Origin: Chloroflexota bacterium
GTDB lineage: Bacteria; Chloroflexota; Anaerolineae; Anaerolineales; Anaerolineaceae
Length of the DNA: 64,000 nt
NCBI GenBank assembly: GCA_004347695.1
Contig: SLTK01000005.1
Coordinates: 36,208-100,207 of the forward strand
Direction: 5' to 3'
The translations under genes and the position numbers were made by a program. Under the pieces are notes generated by a model. The model saw only the letters and a list, made by a program, of their open reading frames with translations. It was not told the DNA's origin and ran no database searches. Shown here one piece after another: positions 34,055-42,174 of this stretch. Position 1 is the stretch's first letter. Each line of letters begins with the position of its first letter.

Positions 34055-34870
34055 TTATCCGAGCGCCACATCCAACAGCATCATCACCGCGAATCCGAGC
34101 ATGACACCCAGGGTCGAGATATCGGAATACTTCCCGGACTGCGCGGTAGGAATTAATTCCTCGACACAGACATAGATCATAGCGCCGGCGGCAAAAGCTA
34201 GCGCGTATGGCAAAAGTGGCTGAATAAAAAATACAGCAGCGGCACCCAACATGCCTGCCAGCGGTTCCACCATGCCGGATGCCTGACCCAACAGGAAGGA
34301 TTTCCTGCGAGAAAGGCCCTCACGCCTTAACGGAACCGAGACTGCCAATCCTTCCGGGAAGTTTTGGATACCAATCCCGATCGCCAGCGCAATGGCGGAT
34401 GCGGTGGTCGTATTCGTAAGTCCTGAGGCTGCTGCGCCAAAAGCCACGCCCACCGCCAGACCTTCCGGCAAATTGTGCAGCGTGATTGCCAGGGTCAATA
34501 GAACCGAACGCTGCCAGGAGGTCTTAATACCCTCGGTTTCACCAACCGCTAGCGCCTGGATGTGCAGGTGCGGTAATATCTGGTCGACGATATACAGGAA
34601 TCCCCCACCGAGTAAAAACCCGACCAGCGCCGGCAGCCAGCTGGGCATTGCGCCGCCTTCGGACATGGCGATCGCTGGCGCGAGCAACGACCAATAACTG
34701 GCGGCTATCATGACGCCGCTGGCAAAGCCAAGCATGCCGTTTAATGTACGTGGATGAATATCCTTTGCGAGGAATACCCCGGCAGCCCCAAGCGCTGTCA
34801 CACCCCAGGTAAAAAGGGTCGCAAATAGCGCCTGAATGACCGGGCTGAAGTTCATAAAGAAATTAATCAT
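34055..34870 (-). CDS. ZIP-family metal transporter
   Basis: Inner-membrane divalent-cation transporter of 271 aa with eight predicted helices. The metal-path motifs are intact: [17 protein letters not shown] in helix IV and [17 protein letters not shown] in helix V. A His pair in LPHLHIQ precedes helix IV. AGGGAGG three bases before the ATG at 34870 sets the start. Zinc or iron uptake is the family role; the metal is not determinable here. It is divergent from rsmI with a short shared promoter region, and murJ follows after seven bases. Confidence 0.92.
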   Translation of the reverse strand: MINFFMNFSPVIQALFATLFTWGVTALGAAGVFLAKDIHPRTLNGMLGFASGVMIAASYWSLLAPAIAMSEGGAMPSWLPALVGFLLGGGFLYIVDQILPHLHIQALAVGETEGIKTSWQRSVLLTLAITLHNLPEGLAVGVAFGAAASGLTNTTTASAIALAIGIGIQNFPEGLAVSVPLRREGLSRRKSFLLGQASGMVEPLAGMLGAAAVFFIQPLLPYALAFAAGAMIYVCVEELIPTAQSGKYSDISTLGVMLGFAVMMLLDVALG

Positions 34871-34951
34871 AGGCCTCCCTGATTGGAGCCATCCATCTAA
34901 CAAGAATGAGAACAAAAGCCCCGATATTCAACCGTTATGGCTGAAGGATAA

Positions 34952-34957
34952 TATAAT
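34952..34957 (+). promoter_or_regulatory. -10 box implying a leaderless rsmI transcript
   Basis: TATAAT ends only seven bases before the rsmI ATG (34965), the usual distance from a -10 to the first transcribed base. No Shine-Dalgarno lies between. The -35 is weak (TTCAAC-like near 34927). Confidence 0.5.
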
Positions 34958-34964
34958 CCATTCT

Positions 34965-35648
34965 ATGACAAAAGTCGGTAAATTATATATCGTAGCCACT
35001 CCAATTGGCAACCCGCGGGATATCACCCTGCGGGCGTTGGATATTCTCAAAGAAGTTGACGGAGTCATTTGCGAAGAACGGCGGGAAGGTAGCACGCTTC
35101 TGAAAAGGCTGGATTTGCCAGAGCGTGATTTGATCACGCTCAATGAGCACAATGAGGCTGAGGCGACTGCCGACCTGGTCATTCGCATGTTCAAGGGGGA
35201 AAGCTTTGCTCTGATTTCGGACGCCGGCACACCGGTTTTTGCTGATCCGGGCGCTTATTTGATCCAGGAAGCCAGCTTGAGCGGACTGCAGGTGGTACCC
35301 ATTCCGGGACCCTCATCGCTGATGGCGATGCTCTCAATCCTCGACTTCAAGCTGGGCAAATTCGTTTTTGGCGGATTTCTCTCACGAGTTCCCGACCAGC
35401 GCCGCCAGGAATTGACCCGCCTGCGGGGGCTGCGTCTGCCGGTGGTGCTGATGGACACGCCTTACCGGTTGGCAGCCCTGCTGGACGATGTGGAAAAAAC
35501 CTTTGGCAAAGGCCAGCGGCTGACGCTTGGCTTTGACCTGACCCAGGAATCAGAGTTGGTCGTGCGCGGCACGCCGGCAGAGGTCAAAAAAGCCATCGGG
35601 CCCCGCAAAGGCGAGTTCATGCTGGTCGTGCATGGGCCGCCAGGTTAA
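34965..35648 (+). CDS. rsmI: 16S rRNA 2'-O-ribose methyltransferase, short RsmI-like form
   Basis: SAM-dependent tetrapyrrole-methylase-fold enzyme acting on C1402 of 16S rRNA. The start GKLYIVATPIGNPRDITLRA is diagnostic, and ISDAGTPVFADPGAYLI and VPIPGPSSLMAMLSI follow. At 227 aa it lacks the C-terminal region (about 50 residues) of E. coli RsmI. The conserved EDTR of many family members appears as EERR in ICEERREGSTLL, so the target could differ. The ATG at 34965 lies seven bases after a TATAAT box. It is divergent from the ZIP gene. Confidence 0.85.
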   Translation: MTKVGKLYIVATPIGNPRDITLRALDILKEVDGVICEERREGSTLLKRLDLPERDLITLNEHNEAEATADLVIRMFKGESFALISDAGTPVFADPGAYLIQEASLSGLQVVPIPGPSSLMAMLSILDFKLGKFVFGGFLSRVPDQRRQELTRLRGLRLPVVLMDTPYRLAALLDDVEKTFGKGQRLTLGFDLTQESELVVRGTPAEVKKAIGPRKGEFMLVVHGPPG

Positions 35649-35752
35649 AAATATTAAACACTGGACGTGTATTCGGGGTGGTGACAATACCATTAATCAC
35701 AAGTAAAAATGGTTGATACCTGTTTTGTTTACCAGAGAAGAGGATCAATTGA

Positions 35753-36079
35753 ATGAAACCCGAGCCAAAGGTTATCAATGCAGATGCAGGGGAAAAAGAA
35801 TATGTTCAGCTTTTGGGTGGCTCACCCGAGAGTATATCGATGCGATCGGGTAAGGTTGTACTTCAGCCGGGTAAGACTGTTGGAAAACACAGCACTAAAA
35901 GCAATGAAGAGCTGCTTATATTGTTGGAGGGCGAGGGATTGTTTATGCTAAACGGCGGCAAACATCTGGAAATGAAGGTCGGTTCGGTCTTATATTGTCC
36001 GCCTGATACCGAACATGATGTCAAAAACACGGGTTCAACCCCGCTGCAGTATATCTATGTAGTGGCAAAGGCAAATTGA
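35753..36079 (+). CDS. Single-domain cupin protein
   Basis: Small beta-barrel protein of 108 aa. Cupin motif 1 is partly kept (GKTVGKHSTKSNEELLILLE, with one His and one Glu) and motif 2 reads YCPPDTEHDVKNTG, with its His. A metal site with fewer ligands than a full cupin (one His missing) seems likely. Function cannot be assigned. AGAGGA lies 7-10 bases before the ATG. It is separated from the downstream low-GC segment by about 90 bp plus a repeat. Confidence 0.82.
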   Translation: MKPEPKVINADAGEKEYVQLLGGSPESISMRSGKVVLQPGKTVGKHSTKSNEELLILLEGEGLFMLNGGKHLEMKVGSVLYCPPDTEHDVKNTGSTPLQYIYVVAKAN

Positions 36080-36165
36080 CACGATCAATCCTACGCTAGT
36101 GCTAACCTGGTTAACCGGTGCGAGTGTCCTATCACCAGCAAAGATGATAACTGTACCTCCGGAAA

Positions 36166-36188
36166 TTGAATTCCATTGCGCCAGATTA
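36166..36188. repeat. Left 23-bp direct repeat bounding the low-GC segment
   Basis: TTGAATTCCATTGCGCCAG plus ATTA. The copy at 38790-38812 differs at two of 23 positions. The two bound a 2.6-kb low-GC segment. Confidence 0.6.
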
Positions 36189-36332
36189 CGATAACTGCTT
36201 CTATGACAAGCTCATTGAATGAAACAGGTTACTAAGTCGAATTGCCTGGTTATACGGAGTATTTGTAGTATATCCAAATTGAGCTATTGATGATGCCGGC
36301 TTTTTCGTCATCGACTGAAAAGGAGGTCTGCA

Positions 36333-37112
36333 GTGAAACCTGAGACCACAGAAGATATCCTGGAACTTATGAATGGTTATGTCATTGCAGCCGTTTTGGG
36401 CACTGCCATGGAATTGGGCATTTTTTGGTTACTTGCTGATAAACCTTTATCGGCACCAGAGCTAGCCCAATACTTGAACATCCCTCTGAACCGCTGCCAT
36501 TATTGGTTACAGATATTATGCAATCTTGGCCTGTTGGAGGATAACGGCGAAAGCTACGTCCCCTCCACCATTGCCCGGGAAGCGATACTGAACGTGCAGA
36601 GTCAAGACACCTGGGCTTTTCAGGCGCGTGAAGATCGAGATCTGTCTTTGTATGTAAGAGAGCTAGCGTTGAATATCAGCAAGCCCATGTCAGCCTGGCA
36701 GGCATGTAATCTGACGCCAGCCGACTATTTCCAACAGATTGAGGAAGATCCCAGCTACATGGCACGCTTTACGCGCAAGCTATACCAAATTCACAGTTCA
36801 TTCGCAGAACAACTGGCAAACATGCTTGATTTACAGGGAGTCAAACGGTTGCTGGACCTGGGTGGCGGCTCAGGAGTCGTGTCATTTGCTCTGCTCCGCA
36901 AACGCGACGAGCTGACCTCTGTTGTAGTGGACGTTGAAAGCGTCTGCGAGGTTGGAAGAGTGATTGCCTTGGAAAACAAGCTCGAGAAGCGGATTACCTA
37001 CCTGACTGCTGATATTTTAAAAGACGACCTGCCCACTGGATTTGATATGGTGATGCTCTGTGATGTGGGCTCTTTCAGCTAGATCCTGTTCCGCAGAATT
37101 CCGTTCCGCTTT
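36333..37112 (+). pseudogene. O-methyltransferase with premature stop and lost C-terminus
   Basis: The GTG start at 36333 has a perfect AGGAGG six bases upstream. The frame gives 249 aa: an N-terminal winged-helix dimerisation domain (about 10-85) and a class I SAM-binding domain with the glycine loop LLDLGGGSGVVSFALL (about 170) and a second acidic strand VVVDVES. Family members run to about 330 aa. Here TAG at 37080-37082 interrupts after CDVGSFS, and the same frame continues ILFRRIPF before another stop at about 37112. The original therefore probably read SFSEILFRRI with Glu in place of the stop. It is likely inactive. The natural substrate is unknown. Confidence 0.65.
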
Positions 37113-37204
37113 ACTTAAATAAGTCATTACATATTCTTGTTACTGTAGCACAAAATTTGTTTTACAATCGTTTTGCGTTAATCGAAAGGTTGGGGGTGGT
37201 CTTC

Positions 37205-38533
37205 ATGAAACGTAAAAGTAAATTATTGTTTTCAAATTTTAAGCTCGAGAATTGGGAAAATCTGATTCTTTTTGCAGTATTCAGTTTCTATTTGTCTCAA
37301 TTCGGTTTCATCGTCGGGAAAGGCAGTTTTCCTCGAGAATATGGGGAAGATTACCTAGCATTTTGGAGCGCTGGAAAAATTGCCGATGAAAAAGGATATT
37401 CGGAAATATATGATCTCAATAACCTGAGGAGCATTCAAATACAGGAGCTTAAGGCATTGGGTTTCCTTGTAAAAATAGATGATCTTTCAATTCCGATAGT
37501 ACCTGCACCTTACTTCTCTTTTTTTGTTCCCCCATTTCGACTATTATCGAGAGTCAATCCTGAATTAGGTTATTGGATATGGACCATCTTCAACCTAACG
37601 GTTTTGGTCGGATATTTAGTTTTCGTTCTGCGAAAGACACTCCTAGGAGAATCTTCTCTTTCTTCTAGTAAAAAGATACTATGGCTCATGTTGCTCTCCT
37701 TTCCTGTATTTAGTAATCTGTTAGAAGGACAGCTAAACGTTTTCCTGTTGGTTTGTTCAGGTGAATTTATTCGATATGTTGCCAGTAAAAAGCCAGTTCT
37801 TTCAGGTTTATGGTTGGGAGGATTACTGCTTAAACCACAATTGCTGATCCTCATTATTCCAATAATCTTGATTATGCGTAACTGGAAACTTTTGATGGGT
37901 TTTATTATTTCCTCTGGAGTAATATTGATGACCTCGTTGTTTTTGTCAGGTTTTACTGGCATGAACGAGCTGATCAACCTCTGGACTAAGTCTTCGGTTG
38001 GTATGGCTGCATCCGCCCCGGTGAATATGATCAACTGGCGGATGGTTGGAGTCAATCTTAATACTCTCATGAATATATCGGCCGGGTGGGCAATGACTGG
38101 GTTGGGGATAACTTTGACCATTTTGGCAGTTTACTTCTTGATCAAATGCAGTCCACCTTATGGAAGTCCCCTATGGGTTATGACCATATTGGGTGTTTTT
38201 TCTGCCACACTCGCGATTACATGGCATGCACATTACGCTATGGCTTTAGTTCTAGTCCCCTTTTTGATTTACGCTTCATCATACAAATTGCTGCCTGAAA
38301 AAATCATATTCTTATGGGTGGTCGTGACTCCAGTAGTAATGTTTGGAATGATGATATTTAGTCTTTTTGTGCTTTTTTTGGCGAAAACAAATATTAATAA
38401 CTATAACGGAATGGTAATTGCTTTCTCTGGATTTATATTTAATCTGGCAATTCTTGTTTCTGTAATTCAATTTTTTTATGATCGTAGCAAACAGAAGTAC
38501 TCGGTTCCAGAGGGAAGCCCTACACAGCATTGA
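37205..38533 (+). CDS. GT87-type (DUF2029) membrane glycosyltransferase
   Basis: Polytopic membrane protein of 442 aa with about 10 helices. It resembles the DUF2029/GT87 alpha-mannosyltransferase group: an acidic residue early in a periplasmic loop (REYGEDYLAFWSAGKIA), then SGLWLGGLLLKPQLLILIIPIIL in mid-protein with the typical KPQ motif. Such enzymes use polyprenyl-phosphate-linked sugars. Base composition is clearly AT-richer than the surroundings, with many A/T-ending codons, suggesting recent acquisition. GGGGGTGG lies just before the ATG at 37205. No partner glycan genes are adjacent. Confidence 0.78.
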   Translation: MKRKSKLLFSNFKLENWENLILFAVFSFYLSQFGFIVGKGSFPREYGEDYLAFWSAGKIADEKGYSEIYDLNNLRSIQIQELKALGFLVKIDDLSIPIVPAPYFSFFVPPFRLLSRVNPELGYWIWTIFNLTVLVGYLVFVLRKTLLGESSLSSSKKILWLMLLSFPVFSNLLEGQLNVFLLVCSGEFIRYVASKKPVLSGLWLGGLLLKPQLLILIIPIILIMRNWKLLMGFIISSGVILMTSLFLSGFTGMNELINLWTKSSVGMAASAPVNMINWRMVGVNLNTLMNISAGWAMTGLGITLTILAVYFLIKCSPPYGSPLWVMTILGVFSATLAITWHAHYAMALVLVPFLIYASSYKLLPEKIIFLWVVVTPVVMFGMMIFSLFVLFLAKTNINNYNGMVIAFSGFIFNLAILVSVIQFFYDRSKQKYSVPEGSPTQH

Positions 38534-38789
38534 CACAATGATTAAATTGGTCAATGCTCAAAGCTCTACCATAAAATGTTTTAAAAGTCATGAGACACTT
38601 TCTAACTTTCTCCGAATTAGGATGTTATTTTTTCATATTCATCTTATCTTTTATCCTAATTCAATTGAAGCTCTATTTTTATCTTTACTTTTTACTGGAT
38701 ACTTATCACCATATAAATTCAAAAAGCAAGGTAATGTAGCTCTAGAAAAATTGTTATGGTAAACATAAATTATTTATACCTAAGGAAGT
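38534..38789. other. AT-rich intergenic stretch without a gene
   Basis: This AT-rich interval follows the GT87 gene and ends at the right 23-bp repeat. A frame of 94 codons overlapping the end of the GT87 gene has no ribosome site or recognisable motif. I see no RNA gene in it. Confidence 0.5.
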
Positions 38790-38812
38790 TGAATTCCATT
38801 CCGCCAGGTTAA
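38790..38812. repeat. Right 23-bp direct repeat bounding the low-GC segment
   Basis: TTGAATTCCATTCCGCCAG plus GTTA. It matches 36166-36188 at 21 of 23 positions and overlaps the stop codon of the toroid-protein gene at its right end. Confidence 0.6.
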
Positions 38813-39825
38813 CAGCTCGCCATTTTTAGCGCCCTCAAAGCCCGTAAGGTAACCCATTTATTGGCGTCTTTCTTTTTGCCAAAATCAGCCTTGATCTTGC
38901 CCTGGTAATCATATTCCAACAGCCATCGTCCGTTTTCATCCTGCTTATCACGAATGATCTGCAGTGCATTTGCCAGGCGCGCATCCTGGCCGTAGCCCAA
39001 CCCAACCATGGCTTCCACCAGTTGCAGCAAATCGGTGACGTAAAATACCGGGAAGCCGAACTTCCACCAGTTCCCGCTCGTTTTTGGGGCATTGGGATGC
39101 GGGTATTCCGCAGTTGCCGGGTCGATGGAGAAAATAAAATCGACTCCAGCTTTGATTGCGGCATTGATGAGGGGAGTGCGACGTTCAAGCGGCAAAGCGG
39201 CAAATGCCATCAGCGCTTTGACTGCCCCCCATGCACAGGACGCGCCGCCATTTGCACCACAGGCAAATAACGGCCCGCATTTCCCCGCATAATAACGCAC
39301 TTCGGCGTCCTTTTGGCCCATCGGTGCGATTCCATCGCCGGTGACGCTGCGCGTCATCCAATCATATGCCCTATCCAACCGCGGGTCAGCGCAGCCCATC
39401 ACGGTCAAAGCCCAGCACATATTGCCCTGCAAACAATCGGCCGTCCCAGAAGGAGCGCCAGAGGCTGATATTTGCCCGTAAGGGGTCAGCGCCTGATCGA
39501 GATAGTACCGGCAAGCCCGCTGGATGCGTTCATCCTGACTGGCTGAAGCGCCGAGTTGGGCCAGCAAAATAAGCGCCCATACCGTTGAAAAGTATTTGGG
39601 GTTGTACCCTGGGCCCGGCCGTTCCCAGTATCCTGGCTCGCTCAAGGCATCCAGAACTTGCGAGATGGGCCCGGCGTTATGGGCTTTCGCATGGGCGAAG
39701 ATAAGGGCAGGATCATCCGGAGGCAAATCCAGCAGGTCACGTATTGTCAGGTAAGCCGGGCCTGGATCAGCCGGATCGAGCAGCCAGTCCAGCGTCGATT
39801 CTTTTATTAAATTCGAGCTGTCCAT
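38809..39825 (-). CDS. Terpenoid-cyclase/prenyltransferase-fold (alpha-alpha toroid) protein
   Basis: Protein of 338 aa rich in paired helices. TVWALILLAQLGA, CLQGNMCWALTVMGC and ANALQIIRDKQDENGRW correspond to repeats of the squalene-cyclase/prenyltransferase toroid. No DxDD catalytic motif is evident, so cyclase chemistry is doubtful. Relatives are often mis-labelled as nitrogen-fixation proteins in databases. Several Cys residues (CGPLFACGANGGASC) could bind metal. It is a stand-alone gene whose 3' end marks the edge of the low-GC segment. Confidence 0.72.
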   Translation of the reverse strand: MDSSNLIKESTLDWLLDPADPGPAYLTIRDLLDLPPDDPALIFAHAKAHNAGPISQVLDALSEPGYWERPGPGYNPKYFSTVWALILLAQLGASASQDERIQRACRYYLDQALTPYGQISASGAPSGTADCLQGNMCWALTVMGCADPRLDRAYDWMTRSVTGDGIAPMGQKDAEVRYYAGKCGPLFACGANGGASCAWGAVKALMAFAALPLERRTPLINAAIKAGVDFIFSIDPATAEYPHPNAPKTSGNWWKFGFPVFYVTDLLQLVEAMVGLGYGQDARLANALQIIRDKQDENGRWLLEYDYQGKIKADFGKKKDANKWVTLRALRALKMASC

Positions 39826-39962
39826 TACAGTTCCCCTCCCAAAATCAGATTCAGGGGTTGTTTACAAATCCGGGTAGTGCCCCCTGCCATTTTATTATAC
39901 GGACATTAGGCAGCGCTTAACCTGCGCAATTTTCAACTGTTGCAAAATCTGGTTTGTTTTTC

Positions 39963-39990
39963 TTGACAATCCGGACCAAGCGTATAAACT
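39963..39990 (+). promoter_or_regulatory. Promoter of the zinc-ribbon gene
   Basis: TTGACA (39963-39968) and TAAACT (39985-39990) are spaced by 16 bases, about 45 bases before the ATG at 40035. The -35 matches consensus exactly. Confidence 0.55.
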
Positions 39991-40034
39991 GAATGTAACC
40001 CAATTTATGCAAAAAACTACCTCAGGAGAGCAGC

Positions 40035-40787
40035 ATGGCAACTTTCACGCGTATGCCGAATTATGATGTGCGCAATGATGGCGCCGGTCCGTATGCAATT
40101 TTTTATTGCGATAGCTGCGGGCGGGAGTTTCGCAGCCAGCCCAACATTGGTCAGGTGATCAAACAAGACCTTGGCAAACAGGCATTAGGTGGGCTGCTAC
40201 GGAAAGTACCCCTCGTTGGTCAGCAGGTGGCTGAAAGTGTCGTTGGCGAGGATGCCCGTTATTCCATGAAGCTGGATCAGGGTCAACTGGAAAAAGCCTG
40301 GGAACAGGTACAGATGCATTTCCGCCAGTGCCCAACCTGCAGTCGCGTCGTGTGCCTGTCGGATTTCGATTCGCAGGCAGGATTCTGCAATGACGATAGC
40401 CCGCGCCAGGGGGAGATTGCCGAATCACGCGGGACGCAGGCTGGAGCTGCCCTGAAAGGTTTTGCCAGCGCCTTCGGGTTAGGCGATGCATTGAAGGGCG
40501 TCTCGGACGCGGTCAGCCGCGCCCAGGAGATCACCACGGCCAAATGCCCGAATTGCAGCGGCACCGCTCCAGCAGGCACTAAATTCTGCCCGGAATGCGG
40601 GACGGCGATGGTACAGCCAAGCGTGTCAACCTGCCCGAAATGCGGCACCGAGACGCACGGCGCGAAATTCTGCCCAAACTGCGGTGAAAAGATGGAAGTC
40701 AAGCCGCTGCTGACGCATTGCCCCGAGTGCGGCACGGAGACCATGGGCGCCAAGTTCTGCCCGAACTGCGGCAAGAAGCTGGGGTAG
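40035..40787 (+). CDS. Multi-zinc-ribbon protein
   Basis: Protein of 250 aa. The N-terminal part has a CxxC (FYCDSCGREF) and a second pair (CPTCSRVVCL), likely forming one or two zinc knuckles around a small domain (about 1-115). After an amphipathic stretch, three consecutive double-CxxC zinc ribbons follow: CPNCSGTAPAGTKFCPECG, CPKCGTETHGAKFCPNCG and CPECGTETMGAKFCPNCG. The last two are near-identical and probably arose by duplication. AGGAGAG precedes the ATG. Ribbons like these usually mediate protein-protein contact; no enzymatic function is implied. It is monocistronic. Confidence 0.82.
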   Translation: MATFTRMPNYDVRNDGAGPYAIFYCDSCGREFRSQPNIGQVIKQDLGKQALGGLLRKVPLVGQQVAESVVGEDARYSMKLDQGQLEKAWEQVQMHFRQCPTCSRVVCLSDFDSQAGFCNDDSPRQGEIAESRGTQAGAALKGFASAFGLGDALKGVSDAVSRAQEITTAKCPNCSGTAPAGTKFCPECGTAMVQPSVSTCPKCGTETHGAKFCPNCGEKMEVKPLLTHCPECGTETMGAKFCPNCGKKLG

Positions 40788-40800
40788 ATAATACGAAATC

Positions 40801-41131
40801 CCCTCACCTAACCTCGCCCCAAGGGGCGAGGAATTTTTCGTATACACCGTAGTGAAACAATACCACCCGCTTTCGCGGACGACTTCTCGCCTGGTTTTAT
40901 AAAAAAGGCTTTTCTCCGTGTACTCCGTGACTCCGTAGTTAAAAATTAAAATATCTTCCAGCGCAAATAGCTCCCTCACCTATCCTCTCCCAAAGGGAGA
41001 GGAATTCTCTCCGCGTACTCCGCGCCTTCGTAGTGAAACAATACCACCCGCTTTCGCGGACGACCTCTCACCTGGCCTTTCATAAAAAGGCTTTTCTCCG
41101 TGTACTCCGTGGTCTCCATGGTGATAAATAA
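40801..41131. repeat. Intergenic repeats between the zinc-ribbon gene and tRNA-Glu
   Basis: About 80 bp beginning TAGTGAAACAATACCACC recurs at 40849 and 41030 (period 181 bp) with a few differences. Ahead of each copy is a palindrome of the family CCCTCACCTA-CCTC...GAGGAAT (40801-40833 and about 40976-41005). A related palindrome occurs at 57554-57593, and part of one at about 63905-63930. No gene is visible here; open frames are repeat artefacts. Confidence 0.7.
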
Positions 41132-41153
41132 AAAATCCGCTTACGCGGATTTT
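41132..41153 (-). terminator. Terminator of the tRNA-Glu transcript
   Basis: On the minus strand AAAATCCGC, loop GTAA, GCGGATTTT is followed by TTATTTAT. It is a standard intrinsic terminator lying after the two tRNA-fragment repeats, so these repeats should be part of the primary tRNA transcript. Confidence 0.8.
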
Positions 41154-41155
41154 GT

Positions 41156-41285
41156 GCCCCCAGAGAGATTCGAATGCATCCCGTGTAACGGGGCTCTCGT
41201 TTTACAACCGATCTTTGTGTGCCCCCAGAGAGATTCGAATGCATCCCGTGTAACGGGGCTCTCGTTTTACAACCGATCTTTGTGT
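41156..41285 (-). repeat. Two tandem 65-bp copies of the tRNA-Glu 3' region with an inserted hairpin
   Basis: Units at 41156-41220 and 41221-41285 are identical copies of 65 bp. Read on the minus strand each contains TAAAACGAGAG, the T-loop TTCGAAT, CTCTC and TGGGGGCA, exactly as in the adjacent tRNA-Glu. A 19-base insertion containing CCCCGTTACACGGG separates the 5' T-stem from the T-loop, and the anticodon and D arms are missing. They lie directly downstream of the tRNA in its transcript. They cannot form a complete tRNA. Confidence 0.8.
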
Positions 41286-41357
41286 GCCCCCAGAGAGATT
41301 CGAACTCTCGTTTTAGCCTTGAAAGGGCTGCGTCCTGGTCCCCTAGACGATGGGGGC
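41285..41357 (-). tRNA. tRNA-Glu(UUC)
   Basis: A 73-base gene. The acceptor stem GCCCCCA pairs with TGGGGGC, with A as discriminator, a D-arm GTCTAGGGGACCAGGAC, an anticodon stem AGCC/GGCT with loop CTTTCAA giving anticodon TTC, and a T-arm GAGAG-TTCGAAT-CTCTC. CCA is not encoded. Two partial copies of its 3' end and a terminator follow downstream. Confidence 0.95.
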
Positions 41358-41418
41358 GGCAACGAGCGAAATTCTACCATCCTACCCGGCAGCGGTCAAG
41401 GAATTGAGCGCCCAATAT

Positions 41419-42105
41419 TCAAAATATCTCGCTGCCCCACTCGGTTTGCGGTTTAATCAGCGCAGCAGTGTCCTTTCCCGTGTCATTGACCAGGCGGCTG
41501 ACGCGGTAGGCGCTCATTTCCTCGGCTGGATACGGCCGCAACAATTTCAACAGCGACTCGCTCGACCCATCCCTTAGCCAGTCCCAGGCAGTCTGTGGGT
41601 TCAAAATCACCGGCATGCGGTCATGCACCGGCGCAACCCGGGCATTGGCTTCGGTGGTGATGATGGTGCAGGTTTTCAACCCGTCGCCTTCTGCTGACTC
41701 CCAATACTCCCACAGCCCGGCGAAGGCAAACGGCCCGCCATTTGTCAGGCGAAAATAATACGGGATCGACGGACTTTTCGTCCCGGTCTTCTGCCATTCA
41801 TAAAACCCATCCGCCAGAATCAGACAGCGGCGGTGGGCAAAAGCGCTGCGAAAGGACGGTTTTTCAGTCACGGTCTCCGCGCGAGCGTTGATCAATTTAC
41901 TGCCGACCGAAATGTCCTTTGCCCAGGAGGGTACCAATCCCCAACGCATAAATTCCACCTTGCGAGCTACAGCGTCCGTAATGACCGCCACCGGCTGCGT
42001 GGGAGCAATGTTATAGCGCGGCGCCCATTCTTCCGGCATCATACTCAGTCCAAAGGCCTGTCGAAGTTCGACCGGTTCCAAAGTCAGTGAATAGCGTCCA
42101 CACAT
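41419..42105 (-). CDS. yedK: SOS response-associated peptidase / DNA-protein crosslink protein (SRAP, YedK/HMCES)
   Basis: Protects abasic sites in single-stranded DNA by forming a thiazolidine crosslink through its Cys2. It is 228 aa. The start at 42105 is fixed by GGAGGAGGTGACC directly upstream and by MCGRYSL, which leaves the catalytic Cys at the N-terminus after Met removal. Other SRAP motifs are RYNIAPTQPVAV, WGLVPSWAKD, INARAETV with the active-site Glu region, and HDRMPVIL with the catalytic His. It stands alone beside tRNA-Glu and diverges from ftcD. Confidence 0.95.
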   Translation of the reverse strand: MCGRYSLTLEPVELRQAFGLSMMPEEWAPRYNIAPTQPVAVITDAVARKVEFMRWGLVPSWAKDISVGSKLINARAETVTEKPSFRSAFAHRRCLILADGFYEWQKTGTKSPSIPYYFRLTNGGPFAFAGLWEYWESAEGDGLKTCTIITTEANARVAPVHDRMPVILNPQTAWDWLRDGSSESLLKLLRPYPAEEMSAYRVSRLVNDTGKDTAALIKPQTEWGSEIF

Positions 42106-42139
42106 GGTCACCTCCTCCGCCATCAGCGCTTACTTCTGG

Positions 42140-42171
42140 ATATAATATTACCATCCCATCGCCTTGAGGTG
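42140..42171 (+). promoter_or_regulatory. -10 box and ribosome site of ftcD
   Basis: TATAAT at 42140-42145 and GAGGTG at 42166-42171 precede the ATG at 42175. The GTG at 42169 falls inside the ribosome site, so the ATG is preferred. Confidence 0.45.
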
Positions 42172-42174
42172 AAA

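Noticed and set aside
38478..38762. 94-codon frame after the GT87 gene
   Set aside because: Overlaps the end of GT87, has AT-rich low-complexity content and lacks a start signal.
38809..39825. Nitrogenase NifH or squalene cyclase
   Set aside because: No P-loop or Fe-S motif of NifH and no DxDD cyclase motif; only the toroid fold is supported.
41156..41285. Additional complete tRNA genes
   Set aside because: The units lack a 5' acceptor strand, D arm and anticodon arm, and the T-arm is interrupted by 19 bases.
41100..41456. 118-codon frame
   Set aside because: It crosses the tRNA-Glu gene and its fragment repeats.
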